A stretch of DNA of 64,000 nucleotides from Saccharomycopsis fibuligera x Saccharomycopsis cf. fibuligera (lineage: Eukaryota; Ascomycota; Saccharomycetes; Ascoideales; Saccharomycopsidaceae), in assembly GCA_001936135.1 (NCBI GenBank), contig CP012820.1:1550001-1614000 (forward strand), read 5' to 3'. Both the position numbers and the translations under genes were made by a program. Shown piece after piece: positions 1 to 10,003 of the stretch; positions within the stretch are counted from its first letter, which is position 1, and every line of letters starts with the position of its first letter. Under the pieces are notes generated by a model. It did no database searches and was not told the origin of the DNA. It saw only the letters and a list, made by a program, of their open reading frames with translations.

Positions 1-1863
1 TGTTGATCCTGCCGCTGCTTCATCGTCCTCGTCGTCAGCTTCCTCGTCTTCCATCTCCTCGTCCTCATCCTCGTCTCCGGCGTTCTCGTTATCTCCATCT
101 TCGACAAAATAATCGTCGCTTCTGCTTTCCGCCTTCGTATCCTTTTTCTTTTTCTCCTCTTTGTCTTCCTCGGTCTTTAGCTGTCTTTTCTTCATTTCTA
201 ATTCGTGCTTCAATTTCTGTATTGTGCCTATCACTCTGCCTCTAAGGATCTGGTTGTGGATACTCTTGCATTTCTTTTCCTTGTCCTTGATTGTCGATTC
301 AAGCTCTGCAATTTCCTCTTTAAGGATCCGGTTGTGTTGCTTAGCTTCGCCGTCTTCCTCATTATCTCCATCGTTATCGTTGTCTTCTTCCTCTTCATCT
401 TCTTCATCGTCATCATCTTCGTCATCATCATCTTCTTCCTCATCTTGCCCTTCATCAATGACTCCTTCAACTTCCACTTCACGTTCGTCGTCGTCCTGTC
501 CTTCGTTATTCTCCTGATCACTAGTGTTCTGGAAATTCTCAAGGAATTTGTCAAGGTCTTCATCTCCTTCAATCTCAAATTCTTCTTCTTCGTCCTCTTC
601 CATGATCTCTTCTGCTGCTTCATCTTCCACCCCACCCGGCTGCGGAGATGAGAAATTATCAGTGCCAGCTGGAGTACTTGCTATTTGATTGCTAAAACTA
701 GAAGTAGGCGTATGAGCAAACGCTGGAAATCCGTGATTCATATTATAATCACTTTCATTCATTAACTCCAACTGTACAGTTTCAGCTGCTTCGTCAGCAT
801 CCAAGAGATCTTGTACTTTTTTTTCAATTGTCTCAATGTGTCGAACATTCAATGTTGGTCTAAATCTAGTTTTCCGAACATTGGCCATCGGCGGAGCTAG
901 CCCATCTGAATGATACTCGTCGATTTGCTTAAACCAATCATATATTATTCGTAGAACTTCCTGGTTGTAGTCATTACCCGCGCTACTCGGGTTCTTTTTG
1001 GGTTTGGTCTCATCATCACCATTATCGTCTTCATCATCGTCATCCTCGTTCAATTTATGATTCACAAATATATCGTACTCCTCAGGAGTGATTTTTCTAA
1101 ACACGTACAACATTTGACAGATATCGATTGTCTTGAAAATGTTCTTTTTGTCTACCGACTTGTGACTTTCGATTATTGTTGGCAAATCAACAAGTTTCCC
1201 CAAATAGAAAGAATTATTGATATTTATCGCTGCTCGTTTAGAATCCTTCCATCGAATGCTGATCCCAGATAAATCGCCGCTATCCACACATTGCCTAACA
1301 TAGTCCAATTCAGGATCATTCATCAACCGTAAAATAATCCCTTCTTCAAGCAATGGTTCATTTTCCTTATCAGGAGCCTCCGAGTCGTAACCATCACCTA
1401 ATATATTAAATCTGATCTTTGGCATCACTTTGATCTTTGGTAGGTTATTACTAGTACCACCGCTGCTGCCGCCACTGCCACCAGAACTTCCATTCTTACT
1501 TTTTTTGCCCATAGTTAGCTGATTTTTGGAGTTTTGGTTGAGCTTAAACCGTATCGTCTTGGAAGGATTCAACTTGATTGTCCTCGTCTTGCGTTTCTTC
1601 TGAGCATCTGCTGCTGATGTCGTTCCAATGTTGGTGCTAGGGTCAGTGCCAGTGCCAGCCGACGTCGTTGTCGTCGTTGTTGCTGAATCAGCTTTTCCTG
1701 TTGAATTTAAACCATTATCATCACTTGGTGGTTTAATTTTGACTTTTAGCTTCTTCCTATTCTTTTCCGTGCCGTTACCATTGCCACTACTGCTGTCGTG
1801 AGTGCCCGACACTACCACGTCACCAGTACTAAATGAACTGTTCTTTAACTTAATCTTAACCAT
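1..1863 (-). CDS. TAF7: TFIID subunit TAF7 (partial, 3' end beyond the window)
   Basis: Subunit of the general transcription factor TFIID, acting in the nucleus at RNA polymerase II promoters. The frame is open from the ATG at 1863 to the left edge (621 codons), so the C-terminus is missing; yeast Taf7 is about 590 residues. A stop codon lies ten codons upstream of this ATG. Residues 1-160 are basic and low complexity. The TAFII55 domain spans about residues 170-270 and includes EGIILRLMNDPELDYV, a stretch around SGISIRW, and TIDICQMLYVF. The remainder is very acidic (long Asp/Glu runs, about 480-560), then a Lys/Glu-rich presumed coiled coil. The neighbour upstream is the Maf-family gene on the same strand. 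Identification rests on the TAFII55 block. The acidic tail alone would not be diagnostic. Confidence 0.88.
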   Translation of the reverse strand, partial: MVKIKLKNSSFSTGDVVVSGTHDSSSGNGNGTEKNRKKLKVKIKPPSDDNGLNSTGKADSATTTTTTSAGTGTDPSTNIGTTSAADAQKKRKTRTIKLNPSKTIRFKLNQNSKNQLTMGKKSKNGSSGGSGGSSGGTSNNLPKIKVMPKIRFNILGDGYDSEAPDKENEPLLEEGIILRLMNDPELDYVRQCVDSGDLSGISIRWKDSKRAAININNSFYLGKLVDLPTIIESHKSVDKKNIFKTIDICQMLYVFRKITPEEYDIFVNHKLNEDDDDEDDNGDDETKPKKNPSSAGNDYNQEVLRIIYDWFKQIDEYHSDGLAPPMANVRKTRFRPTLNVRHIETIEKKVQDLLDADEAAETVQLELMNESDYNMNHGFPAFAHTPTSSFSNQIASTPAGTDNFSSPQPGGVEDEAAEEIMEEDEEEEFEIEGDEDLDKFLENFQNTSDQENNEGQDDDEREVEVEGVIDEGQDEEEDDDDEDDDDEEDEEEEDNDNDGDNEEDGEAKQHNRILKEEIAELESTIKDKEKKCKSIHNQILRGRVIGTIQKLKHELEMKKRQLKTEEDKEEKKKKDTKAESRSDDYFVEDGDNENAGDEDEDEEMEDEEADDEDDEAAAGST

Positions 1864-3108
1864 TATTGCAAGGATTTTGATTCTATTATCTTAGTATTTA
1901 CTACTGTTATTATTGTTATTTGATGGTGTTTGTATTATAAATGAGATTGATTAAGGTGGTTATTTTGGTATTATATCAATTTGATTCTCTCTCGTACAAG
2001 AGTGATAAACTAAAACAAGAATTGATGGTATGTGCCTGAAGCCTCAAATTTAATACTAAATTGGCTAAAAAAATGTAGAATATAAAGCTTGATTTATTAT
2101 CTATTGTCCACGAGCTCCCAGTGATATATGTACTCATAAACTCTGTTTGCATTAACCACACGACAAACACACTATGTTTTTTTTTTTTTTTTTTTTTTTT
2201 ATTTTTTTTTATTTTTCTCAAATAATTAGGAAAAAAATACACGGTCGGTGACTTTGGTGGCACCCGGTCTAATGTGCCCCACATTGGGTAACTAATCCAG
2301 TTTACGGTTTCGCGAGTAAGAGTTGTAACAGATTTTGCTTTTTTGCAAAAGTGAGTTATTACATCAGCATTAGCATGCTGATTTATAAAGTAAAAAAGAC
2401 AGCATAGTAAATTTTAAAGGTTTATTTTAACAAGTGAGATATCTTTAGCAGAATTAAGGAAGAATAAACAGCAAGTCGAATCGCAAAGTAATAGTTTTTC
2501 AAAATTAAACAAGTTGAAAAAAGAAAACAGACAACCAAAAATGAAAAGAAAACATGGATTAAGCTAATAAAAATACAGGAAAATGAACTTAGTGTGTGAA
2601 AGATTGAAAAAAAAAAAAAAAAAAAAAAAAATAAAAAATAACAATACAAAACATGTATCATAGCTGCAAATCAGTGTTCACATTTCGCTTTGTTCGCTTA
2701 ACGGCAAGTAACCTATTGGTCACATATTGATTGACCAAAAATAAGCTAAAAAAAATCCAAAGGCCTCTTTTTATTTATTTCATTTCATTTTATTTTTCCT
2801 TTGACAAAACTTTGCCTTGAATCCGCCTAGCTAATGGGGACTCAAAAATCTTTATCATTTAATTGCTTGAGTAAATAATATTTTGCAAGTTCAAATACAC
2901 CGCATCACTGCTCGTTTGTATTGGTTTGATATTTTTACTCCTTTTTCGATTTACTGTTTTTGCACATGAAATAAATATTTTCTTTCAACTTTTACAGAGC
3001 GTTGCCTTGGAAGCTTATACATTCACAAAACATTAGCAAAGTAACTAACGTGAGGCAGTCACTAGTGTTATGTATCTACAAAGCTGTTTATCCATAAACC
3101 AAAAACCA
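1864..3108. other. intergenic, TAF7 promoter / Maf 3' side
   Basis: About 1.2 kb without a supportable gene. It holds a 24-nt T run (2177-2200) followed by two shorter T runs, and a 25-nt A run (2607-2631). Short open frames here are low-complexity Phe/Lys strings produced by these tracts. It should contain the TAF7 promoter and the Maf terminator; I see no specific site. Confidence 0.6.
2177..2200 (+). repeat. T tract (24 nt)
   Basis: Uninterrupted homopolymer in the TAF7 promoter region. Confidence 0.85.
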
Positions 3109-4019
3109 CTACAAACAGTCTGTCCGCCCAGCCAATAACGCCTTCTCAATAAGCCTAAAGGTACTAGTAAATGGCAATCCCACAACATTACAATAGTCTC
3201 CTTCAATTTCTTTGAACAATAATCCTCCAATACCTTGAATCTTAAACCCACCAGCCGCACCAGAACCCTCACCTGAATCCACATAGCTTTGCAAAAAAGA
3301 ATCAGTAACATTATCAAAGTCCATATGTACTTTGGTGCACTCGAGATGTGATGAAGTTGCGATACCGAGTGACAGAAGCGAGTTTTGTACATTCTCTGCA
3401 TGAGTATCTTTCCCTTGATAATGCTGTTGTTGCTGTTGTTGTAGAGCCTTGAACTTTGCATCACTAGGAATAACAAAAGCTATCACTGCGGTCTTTACCT
3501 CAATGAGCAAACGCTTATCTTTGATATATTTAAGAGTCTCAAATTGATGTTGTTTCAGGCGTGGTTTTTCGTAAACTTTTCCCTCAACTTCAACAATTGT
3601 GTCTGCTGAGATAACAAGGGTGGTGCTAGTATCAGGGGCGAAACTTTGTTGCGATAGAAGATTCTGAACTACTGCTATGCCCTTTTGGGTGGCGGTTTGG
3701 ATAACATACTTGGTTATATTAGTGTTAGTAATTGCTACAATGGCTTTTCAAATTTTTTTTAGAAAAAAAGCAGAAATGCCACTCGGAAAACTTGATGGCA
3801 AGGAAATATTGTAAGAAAATGTATGAAGATACTCACTTCACTTGGACCTAATGCACCTTTATCCAAATCTTCAGCAAAGTTTGATCCCACTGCAACATAA
3901 TTGATGCCCAAATTGTCAAGGATTTCTTTACGACGCTCAGAAGTGGATGCGAGGATGACATTAGTGTGCTTAAGCGCATCGTAGACGGGATGATTTAAAA
4001 CCATTTTGAAAACAAACAC
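3109..4019 (-). CDS. Maf/Ham1-like nucleoside triphosphate pyrophosphatase, one intron
   Basis: Member of the Maf family (S. cerevisiae YOR111W type), which hydrolyses non-canonical or modified NTPs to the monophosphate. Exon 1 is 3837-4019 and exon 2 is 3109-3708. Intron 3709-3836 (128 nt) starts GTGAGT, has a perfect TACTAAC branch (3724-3730, minus strand) and ends AAG. Splicing is in phase 0 and joins ...GALGPSE to YVIQTATQKG. The product is 260 residues from the first ATG, or 255 from the second in-frame Met (4002-4004), which may be the real start. Family motifs in order: ILASTSERRKEIL near the N-terminus, ISADTIVEVEGK, VYEKP, then IQGIGGLLF and DYCNVVGLPFTS near the end. A glutamine-rich insert (about residues 145-165) is atypical. 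It diverges from the SRR1-like gene across a 0.9 kb promoter region. Confidence 0.85.
3709..3836 (-). other. intron of the Maf-family gene
   Basis: 128 nt, 5' site GTGAGT, branch TACTAAC at 3724-3730, 3' end AAG. Without splicing the frame closes 25 codons past the exon 1 boundary and loses the ISADTIV catalytic segment. Confidence 0.85.
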
Positions 4020-4912
4020 GTTCTCAACTGTTGATACTTTGAACTAGTAGATCTAAGTTTATGTGGCGTTGTAGGCGAATTATTTGGATTAATTGTAGTA
4101 TTTTGAGTAGCGCAAATCCAGTAACCGTAACGGCAACAGCAACGGCAACGGCAACGATAGCACAATACTAGCTGTAATTTTTTTTCTTTTTTAAGTTCAA
4201 CTTGTTGCTCTGCTCATGAAAATTTTTAAATCTTTTTGTTTGAAAACCGCTGACGTATAACAACAGAATAGAGCAGGCCAGTCTAAGTTATTGTATGTGT
4301 TTTCGAAATAAACCTATTCTGGCATCTTAGCGCAGCTGCCGGGAAAATTAAACCAAAAACCAAGACAGAAATAAAAAAAAAAAAAAAAATTGCCAAAGTT
4401 CCAAACTAATGGCTCCTTGTAGAACTCGCGCATATATTTGCATTAGGATACATGAAAACTCAAAAACTGAAAGGAAAAAATAAAAAAATTAACTGCTCGA
4501 GATCATTTGAAGCTGCGCGTGCTGCTGTGAAAAAGTTGGAGAAAAAAAAAAAAACAAAAAAAAAAAAACAAACTAAACGGACAAAAAAGTATGTATGGTG
4601 GTATATGCCGATTGCGGTGATTGTCGAATATATAAGCTGCCTTAGAATCTCGATCTCGATACACCTGCTTTCTGTCATTCGAGGTACCTATCGAAACCAG
4701 TAATCAGTGGAGTCACGTTACAACTGAAATAAAAAAAGAGAGCAATCAGGGGAAGACATTATCTGCAAATTGAGCTGCTTACATACTGCTAGCACAGAGC
4801 CACATTAGCACACGTCGTTTCATTCTAAAGAGGTTGTCATTCACTGTCTAGATTCAAACACCCAGTCTCTTGTCATTGACAACACAGGGGCTTTGAAAAG
4901 GAGAAAATAAGA
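4020..4912. promoter_or_regulatory. divergent promoter region, Maf gene / SRR1-like gene
   Basis: 0.9 kb between two divergent starts. It contains a short hexanucleotide repeat based on GGCAAC (about 4131-4160), a 17-nt A run (4373-4389) and A-rich sequence (4541-4568). No binding site could be assigned. Confidence 0.5.
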
Positions 4913-6418
4913 ATGGGCAAAAACAGGAAGAACAACAGCCGGCGTTATCAATATCGTCATAATGACCGCACAACTCTCACGCCAGACAATCTAGCAGCAC
5001 TCAAAACAAACATTGAGGCCAAAAGACAACTACTTTGCCGCCTGGCGTCGTTCCACAGTAAAATAGTGGTGCCGATGCTTAGGACACACGGGTTTGATGT
5101 TGCTGAGTTTGCTCTTAGTAAAGGTGAAAACGAAGATGACGGCGGAGTTGATGCGATAGCACAGCCACATCCAGCACGAGGTTTGAATGAACCAGTGCCG
5201 ACGACAGTAAAAATCCGCTGTCTCGGCCTCGGCAGTCCTAGCAGTCCCATTGAGACACAGCCAAAATTTCAGCTTGCTTACCTACTTCATCTTGCGGCAT
5301 GTCTTCGCGTCGAGCCAGCAAATGTGTCTTTGTATGATCCTGTTTTCAGCGAGTTAGATATGGCTTTGCTTGTTGATGAGTTCGGATTTCGCGTTGACTT
5401 GCAAGATCCGTTTGTTGGCGGTATCGGCAGTGACTCAGCGGAAAGCCAAGAAGGTCAGGAAGGCCAAAACGATATCATCGCTACCGGCTCGGGTCGCAAG
5501 TACACTCGCGGCACTACGATTGTCCCCCTTTCTTCCGCCGCCGGCGCCGGCGGCGCCGGCGCCACCACCAAAGTACTTTACTACTTGCCGCATATCCCAT
5601 TGAGCTTAATGGAAAACGTTATCCAGCAAAGCCAGCCGCTTTATATGATCGGTAACGATATGGTTGAGCATGTTGCCAAATTAAGGTTAGCGGAAGTGTG
5701 GGCTAGGTATCCGCAGGTTGCGCGGATGCTGGTTCTTTTGGAAGAAAAGCTGCATAAACAGAAAGAATTGGAGAAGCAAAGACAGCAGGAGCCACAGACT
5801 AGGGACGAGGAAATAGAAAAGGAGAACTGGCAGCTTAAGGGGGGCGGTAAATTGGCTGCTCATGGGGAGGAGAGATCAGCTGTCGGGGAAGACGGAGACG
5901 ACAACAATAAAAACACAAACAAACATAGACACACAAGTACAGGTTTGCGCGATACGAAGAGTCAGCACCGTCCTGGCGATAATGGTGCAGTTGACTATGC
6001 CGGTGCTAGCGCTACTAACAATAACAGTGCTAACGACTTTCAGCAGGTGAAGCCTAGAGGAAATAGAAGACAAAAGAGTCAAGCCGCAAAGCTCAGAGCC
6101 GCTGGGGCCAGCGAGCAGGCGTTGCGCGCAGAAATTCTCGGGTCCGTCAAGATGGCGGTTCGGTCTGCTGCGTTGTTAGCAGCGGACAGAAACAGCGGTG
6201 CTACCGCTGCTTGTGATACGAGCGATACTGCTAGTTGTGGCGGTGACGGTGACAACACGGGCGAGTACTTGCGACGGTGGCTGGTGGATGGAGAGTGGGC
6301 GCGTGTAAACAGCGAGATTAGTAATAGTAATGGTGGCAGCGGCAGCAGCAGCGCCGGCAGCAGCGAGGATGACGGGTGGGGCAGCAGCTTCAGCGACCTT
6401 GCGGTGCTATGCGCTTAA
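4913..6418 (+). CDS. SRR1/Ber1-like protein
   Basis: SRR1-like domain protein, the family of plant SRR1 and yeast Ber1 (a factor linked to benomyl/microtubule phenotypes). The biochemical activity is not known. 501 residues. The SRR1 domain lies at about 95-270: IRCLGLGSPSS, the Q-L-A-x-L-L-H-L helix, VSLYDPVFSELD, LVDEFGFRV, then LYYLPHIPLSLMENVI and LYMIGNDM. The N-terminus is basic (MGKNRKNNSRRYQYR). An insert of small residues (Gly/Ala/Ser, about 205-220) interrupts the domain, and about 230 residues follow it (low complexity, charged, then Gly/Ser-rich). The coding region is visibly more GC-rich than its neighbours, chiefly in the low-complexity parts. The start is the first ATG in frame. 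Confidence 0.82.
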   Translation: MGKNRKNNSRRYQYRHNDRTTLTPDNLAALKTNIEAKRQLLCRLASFHSKIVVPMLRTHGFDVAEFALSKGENEDDGGVDAIAQPHPARGLNEPVPTTVKIRCLGLGSPSSPIETQPKFQLAYLLHLAACLRVEPANVSLYDPVFSELDMALLVDEFGFRVDLQDPFVGGIGSDSAESQEGQEGQNDIIATGSGRKYTRGTTIVPLSSAAGAGGAGATTKVLYYLPHIPLSLMENVIQQSQPLYMIGNDMVEHVAKLRLAEVWARYPQVARMLVLLEEKLHKQKELEKQRQQEPQTRDEEIEKENWQLKGGGKLAAHGEERSAVGEDGDDNNKNTNKHRHTSTGLRDTKSQHRPGDNGAVDYAGASATNNNSANDFQQVKPRGNRRQKSQAAKLRAAGASEQALRAEILGSVKMAVRSAALLAADRNSGATAACDTSDTASCGGDGDNTGEYLRRWLVDGEWARVNSEISNSNGGSGSSSAGSSEDDGWGSSFSDLAVLCA

Positions 6419-6985
6419 GGATGCGCTATGTATATCATGGAGCAGGAGCAGGGAGTAGGCAATATTTAGTAGGCTCTTAAACAAAAACACTGCGGTGGGA
6501 TGCACACGATAAGATATTGAAGCAGTGGTGCTCTAGAATGCGATGGTGATTTCGTTTTGAATGATCATCGGTTAGAAAGAGTCAGCAACGCTAGCAGGAT
6601 TTGTGGTACTATTGGTGGCAAGGCAAGTATTGGTGTTTTTGTGCAGACGATGCGCTTAGCAGACACAGAGCTGGCGGTGGGAGCGCCCGCGGGTGTCACT
6701 TAGAGGTCCTGTTCTTGTCTTATGTTTGCACAACCGGGAGACAGCGCGGTGGGGCTCATCCGGCCCAAGTGCATCAAGACGTATGGTGCAGCCCCTTGTA
6801 AACAGAACTGATAAGACGCAGCCACGGGTGCTGACAGCAGATCGCCAGACTCTCTCCTTCGTTCCCCCCACCGGAAAACTCCGAATGCATGATCATTTTT
6901 TGTGTTTCTTCGAACCACTTTTGCACTGTTCCTGTTTTACTTTTTTTTTCCATTGTACGTTCTTATTGTTTTACTTTTTCACTAT

Positions 6986-6990
<5 letters not shown>

Positions 6991-7021
<31 letters not shown>
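6991..7021 (+). repeat. T tract (31 nt)
   Basis: Uninterrupted homopolymer 60 bp upstream of a TATA box. Confidence 0.85.
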
Positions 7022-7080
7022 CATGCCACACACCACCGCAACTTTTTCAACATCAATGCTGACAAAACCTACCTCGGCTG

Positions 7081-7088
7081 TATAAATA
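7081..7088 (+). promoter_or_regulatory. TATA box of the 7235 gene
   Basis: TATAAATA lies about 150 bp upstream of the ATG at 7235. Two other genes here (ERG3 and the glycine-rich gene) have a TATA element at a closely similar distance. Confidence 0.65.
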
Positions 7089-7234
7089 GGGCCACTCCCC
7101 CCGCTGGTCTCTATTCCAGTTTATGTATACCTCCTTTGCGTACATTACTACAATATACATACATCTATATCTCTTGATTTTTCGTTCTCTTTACTTCGCA
7201 AAAAGCTCGACTAAACTCGCGTCTTCTAATCACA

Positions 7235-7540
7235 ATGGCCTCTCGTATTTCCAGATCCGCCGTCAGACAATTCTCTTCCAGCGCTCTCAGAGCCTTTGAC
7301 AGCGAAACTAAATTCACCAGCGCTAAGATGGTATCAAACAACGCTTCTCAGGTGTCTGCCTCCGGCAACAACTTCAAGACTTTTGCTGAATACAGACTCA
7401 GAGCTATTCAAAGAGGCCCACTTACCGGGCTCAAGATCCAGCCGCTCACCACCGGCGCTGCTCAAATCAGCAGCGAGGGGATCACTCAAGAATTTGCTAG
7501 GGCGGCAAGAAGATACGACTACAATGATTTGGAAAACTAG
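7235..7540 (+). CDS. small putative mitochondrial protein
   Basis: 101 residues, not recognised as a named family. The first 20 or so residues (MASRISRSAVRQFSSSALRA) are rich in Arg, Ser and Ala with no acidic residue. This is the pattern of a mitochondrial presequence, with the RQFSSS motif common near yeast cleavage sites. The mature part contains NFKTFAEYRLRAIQRGPLTG and ends in an acidic, tyrosine-containing tail, with no membrane segment. Codon choice is strongly biased, there is a clean TATA box and a T tract upstream, and the leader just before the ATG is pyrimidine/A-rich. Together these suggest a well expressed gene. Function unknown; a soluble matrix or inner-membrane-associated protein is an inference from the presequence. 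Confidence 0.75.
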   Translation: MASRISRSAVRQFSSSALRAFDSETKFTSAKMVSNNASQVSASGNNFKTFAEYRLRAIQRGPLTGLKIQPLTTGAAQISSEGITQEFARAARRYDYNDLEN

Positions 7541-9034
7541 ATCAGCCCAACTCGAATAAAGTCTGTCCGACTGTCCACACAGGCACACACGCTGTCTCAC
7601 GAATTACGATCCAAAAAAAGAAATAGCAATGAAAAAAAATAAAAAACACAAAAAGCAGACAAAAAGCACAAAAAAAGCACAAAAAGTACAAAAAAAAAAA
7701 AAAAAAAAAAAAATCAGCATCAACACTAGCCTCATCATGTGGCCACATGAGCAAGGGTGGTGGCGGCGCTAAGTAGACGACAAACAACAGTTGTTGGCGC
7801 TTTCCCTCAGCAGGTCCGGTGCGCATATTGGGAAAGTTGATGCAGTAGATGCCCCACTTTGCACCCTGTCAGATGGTCTGCAGCTGCAGCTGCAGCTGCA
7901 GCGCTCGTTAATTGAGCGGGAAAAAAGAATATGTGAAGAAGAAGCGAAAAACAGGAAGCAGAAAATTTTTTTGTTTCGGGGGTAAGGGTGGACGCTGCCA
8001 GTTAGCGGAGAAATCTCAAAATGATTTGTTTTTCAGCCACCCGCTGCAAATTTTTCCTTTTTTGTGTGGTTTCCGCCGTGCGCAAGGCTGGTGTCAGACC
8101 CATATGTTCAAAATACGCTGCTAGTTTAATGCCCACCCACCGGGAAATCACGGAGCGTTTTGAACTCTCCTGTTGGTGCCTCCCGCGCTTTTGTTTTTTT
8201 TTTCTGTTTTGTTTTAGCACTTTCGGAGAATTACCAAGAGTTTCGCACTAAACACATACTTTCTCGTCTTTGGTTTTTTTTTTTATTGTTTTTTTTTTTT
8301 TTTTTTTTTTCTTTCCTGACTGGTTCACTCTTTGCTTTTTGGTTTCAAGTTTTCAAAAGTTCTGTTGTTTTACTCCTTCTTTTCATCACCTGTTCTTTCG
8401 TTTATTTTATTTTTTGTTTAAAAAAAGATCTATTTACGGTCACGTATCGATTATTGAATATTCCCCTGGTGTCTGGTGTCGCTTCTCAATAAAATATCTG
8501 CTGGTTCGCAATCTAATAAAGTGCACGTATTTGTTTGTAGCGCTATAGAAGCAACGTAGGGTGCTGTGTGAGTTCTCTGTGCAGCGAGATACCGCAGCGG
8601 GGTGTTGAAAGTCAGATCAGGCAAGATTGTTCGATCGGCCATATACCAGCAGCTAGGTGTCAGTGTTACTGCCAGAGTACATTCTTCCAAGGACGTGTTG
8701 CCTGCTTCTAGCTTGGAATATTGGTGATTTCGCAGAAGATTAGCCCTCAGTGTTCACGAGCTCGCGTGCCGCTTGTGAAAACCTATATATCAGGACAATG
8801 CCAAAAAAAAAAAAAAAAAAAAAATAGAAAAAAGGCAGCACCATCAGAGCCCTGGCTTGCCCTTTACCATGACACACGGTAAAGTCTGATGCTTGAGTTG
8901 CTGGAAACCCTAGATGTTCTATCAGCCTAGAATTCACTGGATACAGTGTTTAGCGTTTCACGCAAAAACTATGCGTTTAGTGCATTGAATCTTAGTGCTG
9001 GATCAACTCTTAAAGTTTGAGTAATTAATTCTGG

Positions 9035-9036
<2 letters not shown>

Positions 9037-9067
<31 letters not shown>
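9037..9067 (+). repeat. A tract (31 nt)
   Basis: Uninterrupted homopolymer in the YVC1 upstream region. Confidence 0.85.
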
Positions 9068-9070
<3 letters not shown>

Positions 9071-9765
9071 AGAGAACCATGTAGTCCTCCGGCTTGGCAC
9101 CGTCAAGCTCTGCGTAGGGCCACTGCGAAAGTTTCATTATCGTTGCTGCCCTTACCAATACCAAGATTGCAGTGCGCCATACTGCAACTTGAACCTTTTG
9201 AGTGTTCAGGCCTCCTTGCAACAATAGATCAAGATCGCATTACGATAACCCCAAGCCTCTGCACACAACTTGAATGAAACTCCAAGCACACCATGTGTAG
9301 GATACGAAGACGCATTTTAGGAAACTGGAGCTTTCGTTATCAATCTGTCTCACTCTCCTACCAGGTGTGCGCTTGCAGCACCACGCCCAGATGTAATCGT
9401 GTAGTAGACAGCTATTCCAGAGCGCACTCGGCGAATTTCAGCTAGGGATGGGACTGTTAGCGCGCACACACCGGCAAGCTGTTGTTGCCACGGGGGGCTC
9501 TCCTCGGCATCCCATTGTGGAGCCTAATTAGTACCGCGATCTACACACATTACGCGTAGCAAGCTTTGTACCGCAGCGGATACCACACTTACGCTGAGCG
9601 ATTGATTGATCTGCTAAAGCTTTATCAGAGTTCTGTGCTGCTTGATTCAGCGAGTGAACGCTCTCAATGGCACGGTTGGCTCGTCTCCCGTCAAGAATCT
9701 GGCCCTGGCTGGCTGGGGGTTTTGTCGGACTGTTACTTCAGAGGCCAAGGCTGCAACGGCTTTGA

Positions 9766-9773
9766 CATATATA
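9766..9773 (+). promoter_or_regulatory. probable TATA element of YVC1
   Basis: CATATATA about 235 bp upstream of the YVC1 ATG, followed by a T and CT-rich stretch of the kind that often precedes yeast transcription starts. Confidence 0.4.
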
Positions 9774-10003
9774 GGGAGATCTGCCTGCTTTCCTTCCTTT
9801 TTTTTTTTTTTTCTCTCTCTCCCCCCTCTTCTCTTCTCTTCTCTTCTCTTGCTTTCTCTTTTACTTTGCTCTTCTCTTCATCTTTCATCGCTTATCGCTG
9901 GACTGTTGTTTCGATCCCCTGGCACTGCAGCGCCAACCGTCATCATAATTACCACTTGATCTCCTTACCCATAGACAAAAGTCATATAAAGTCAAAAGCC
10001 GCC

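Larger units (their letters stand above)
6419..7234. other. intergenic region with 31-nt T tract
   Basis: 0.8 kb between the SRR1-like gene and the small mitochondrial-type gene, same strand. It contains a T tract of 31 nt (6991-7021) about 60 bp upstream of a TATA box, a typical nucleosome-excluding arrangement. No gene supported. Confidence 0.55.
7541..10003. other. long intergenic / YVC1 upstream region
   Basis: 2.5 kb without a supportable gene. Contents: A run 7690-7713; CTGCAG repeated four times (7878-7902); T runs up to 8310; A runs 8803-8824 and 9037-9067; a CT-rich tract with repeated CTCTT units (9836-9855). A TATA-like CATATATA lies at 9766-9773. In-frame open sequence runs from 9566 into YVC1, but it crosses the TATA element and the CT tract and is best read as promoter and leader. 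Confidence 0.55.

Noticed and set aside
9566-10003. In-frame 146-residue N-terminal extension of YVC1
   Set aside because: It spans a TATA element and a CT-rich leader, encodes low-complexity Phe/Ser sequence, and the downstream ATG has a better context and a family-like start.
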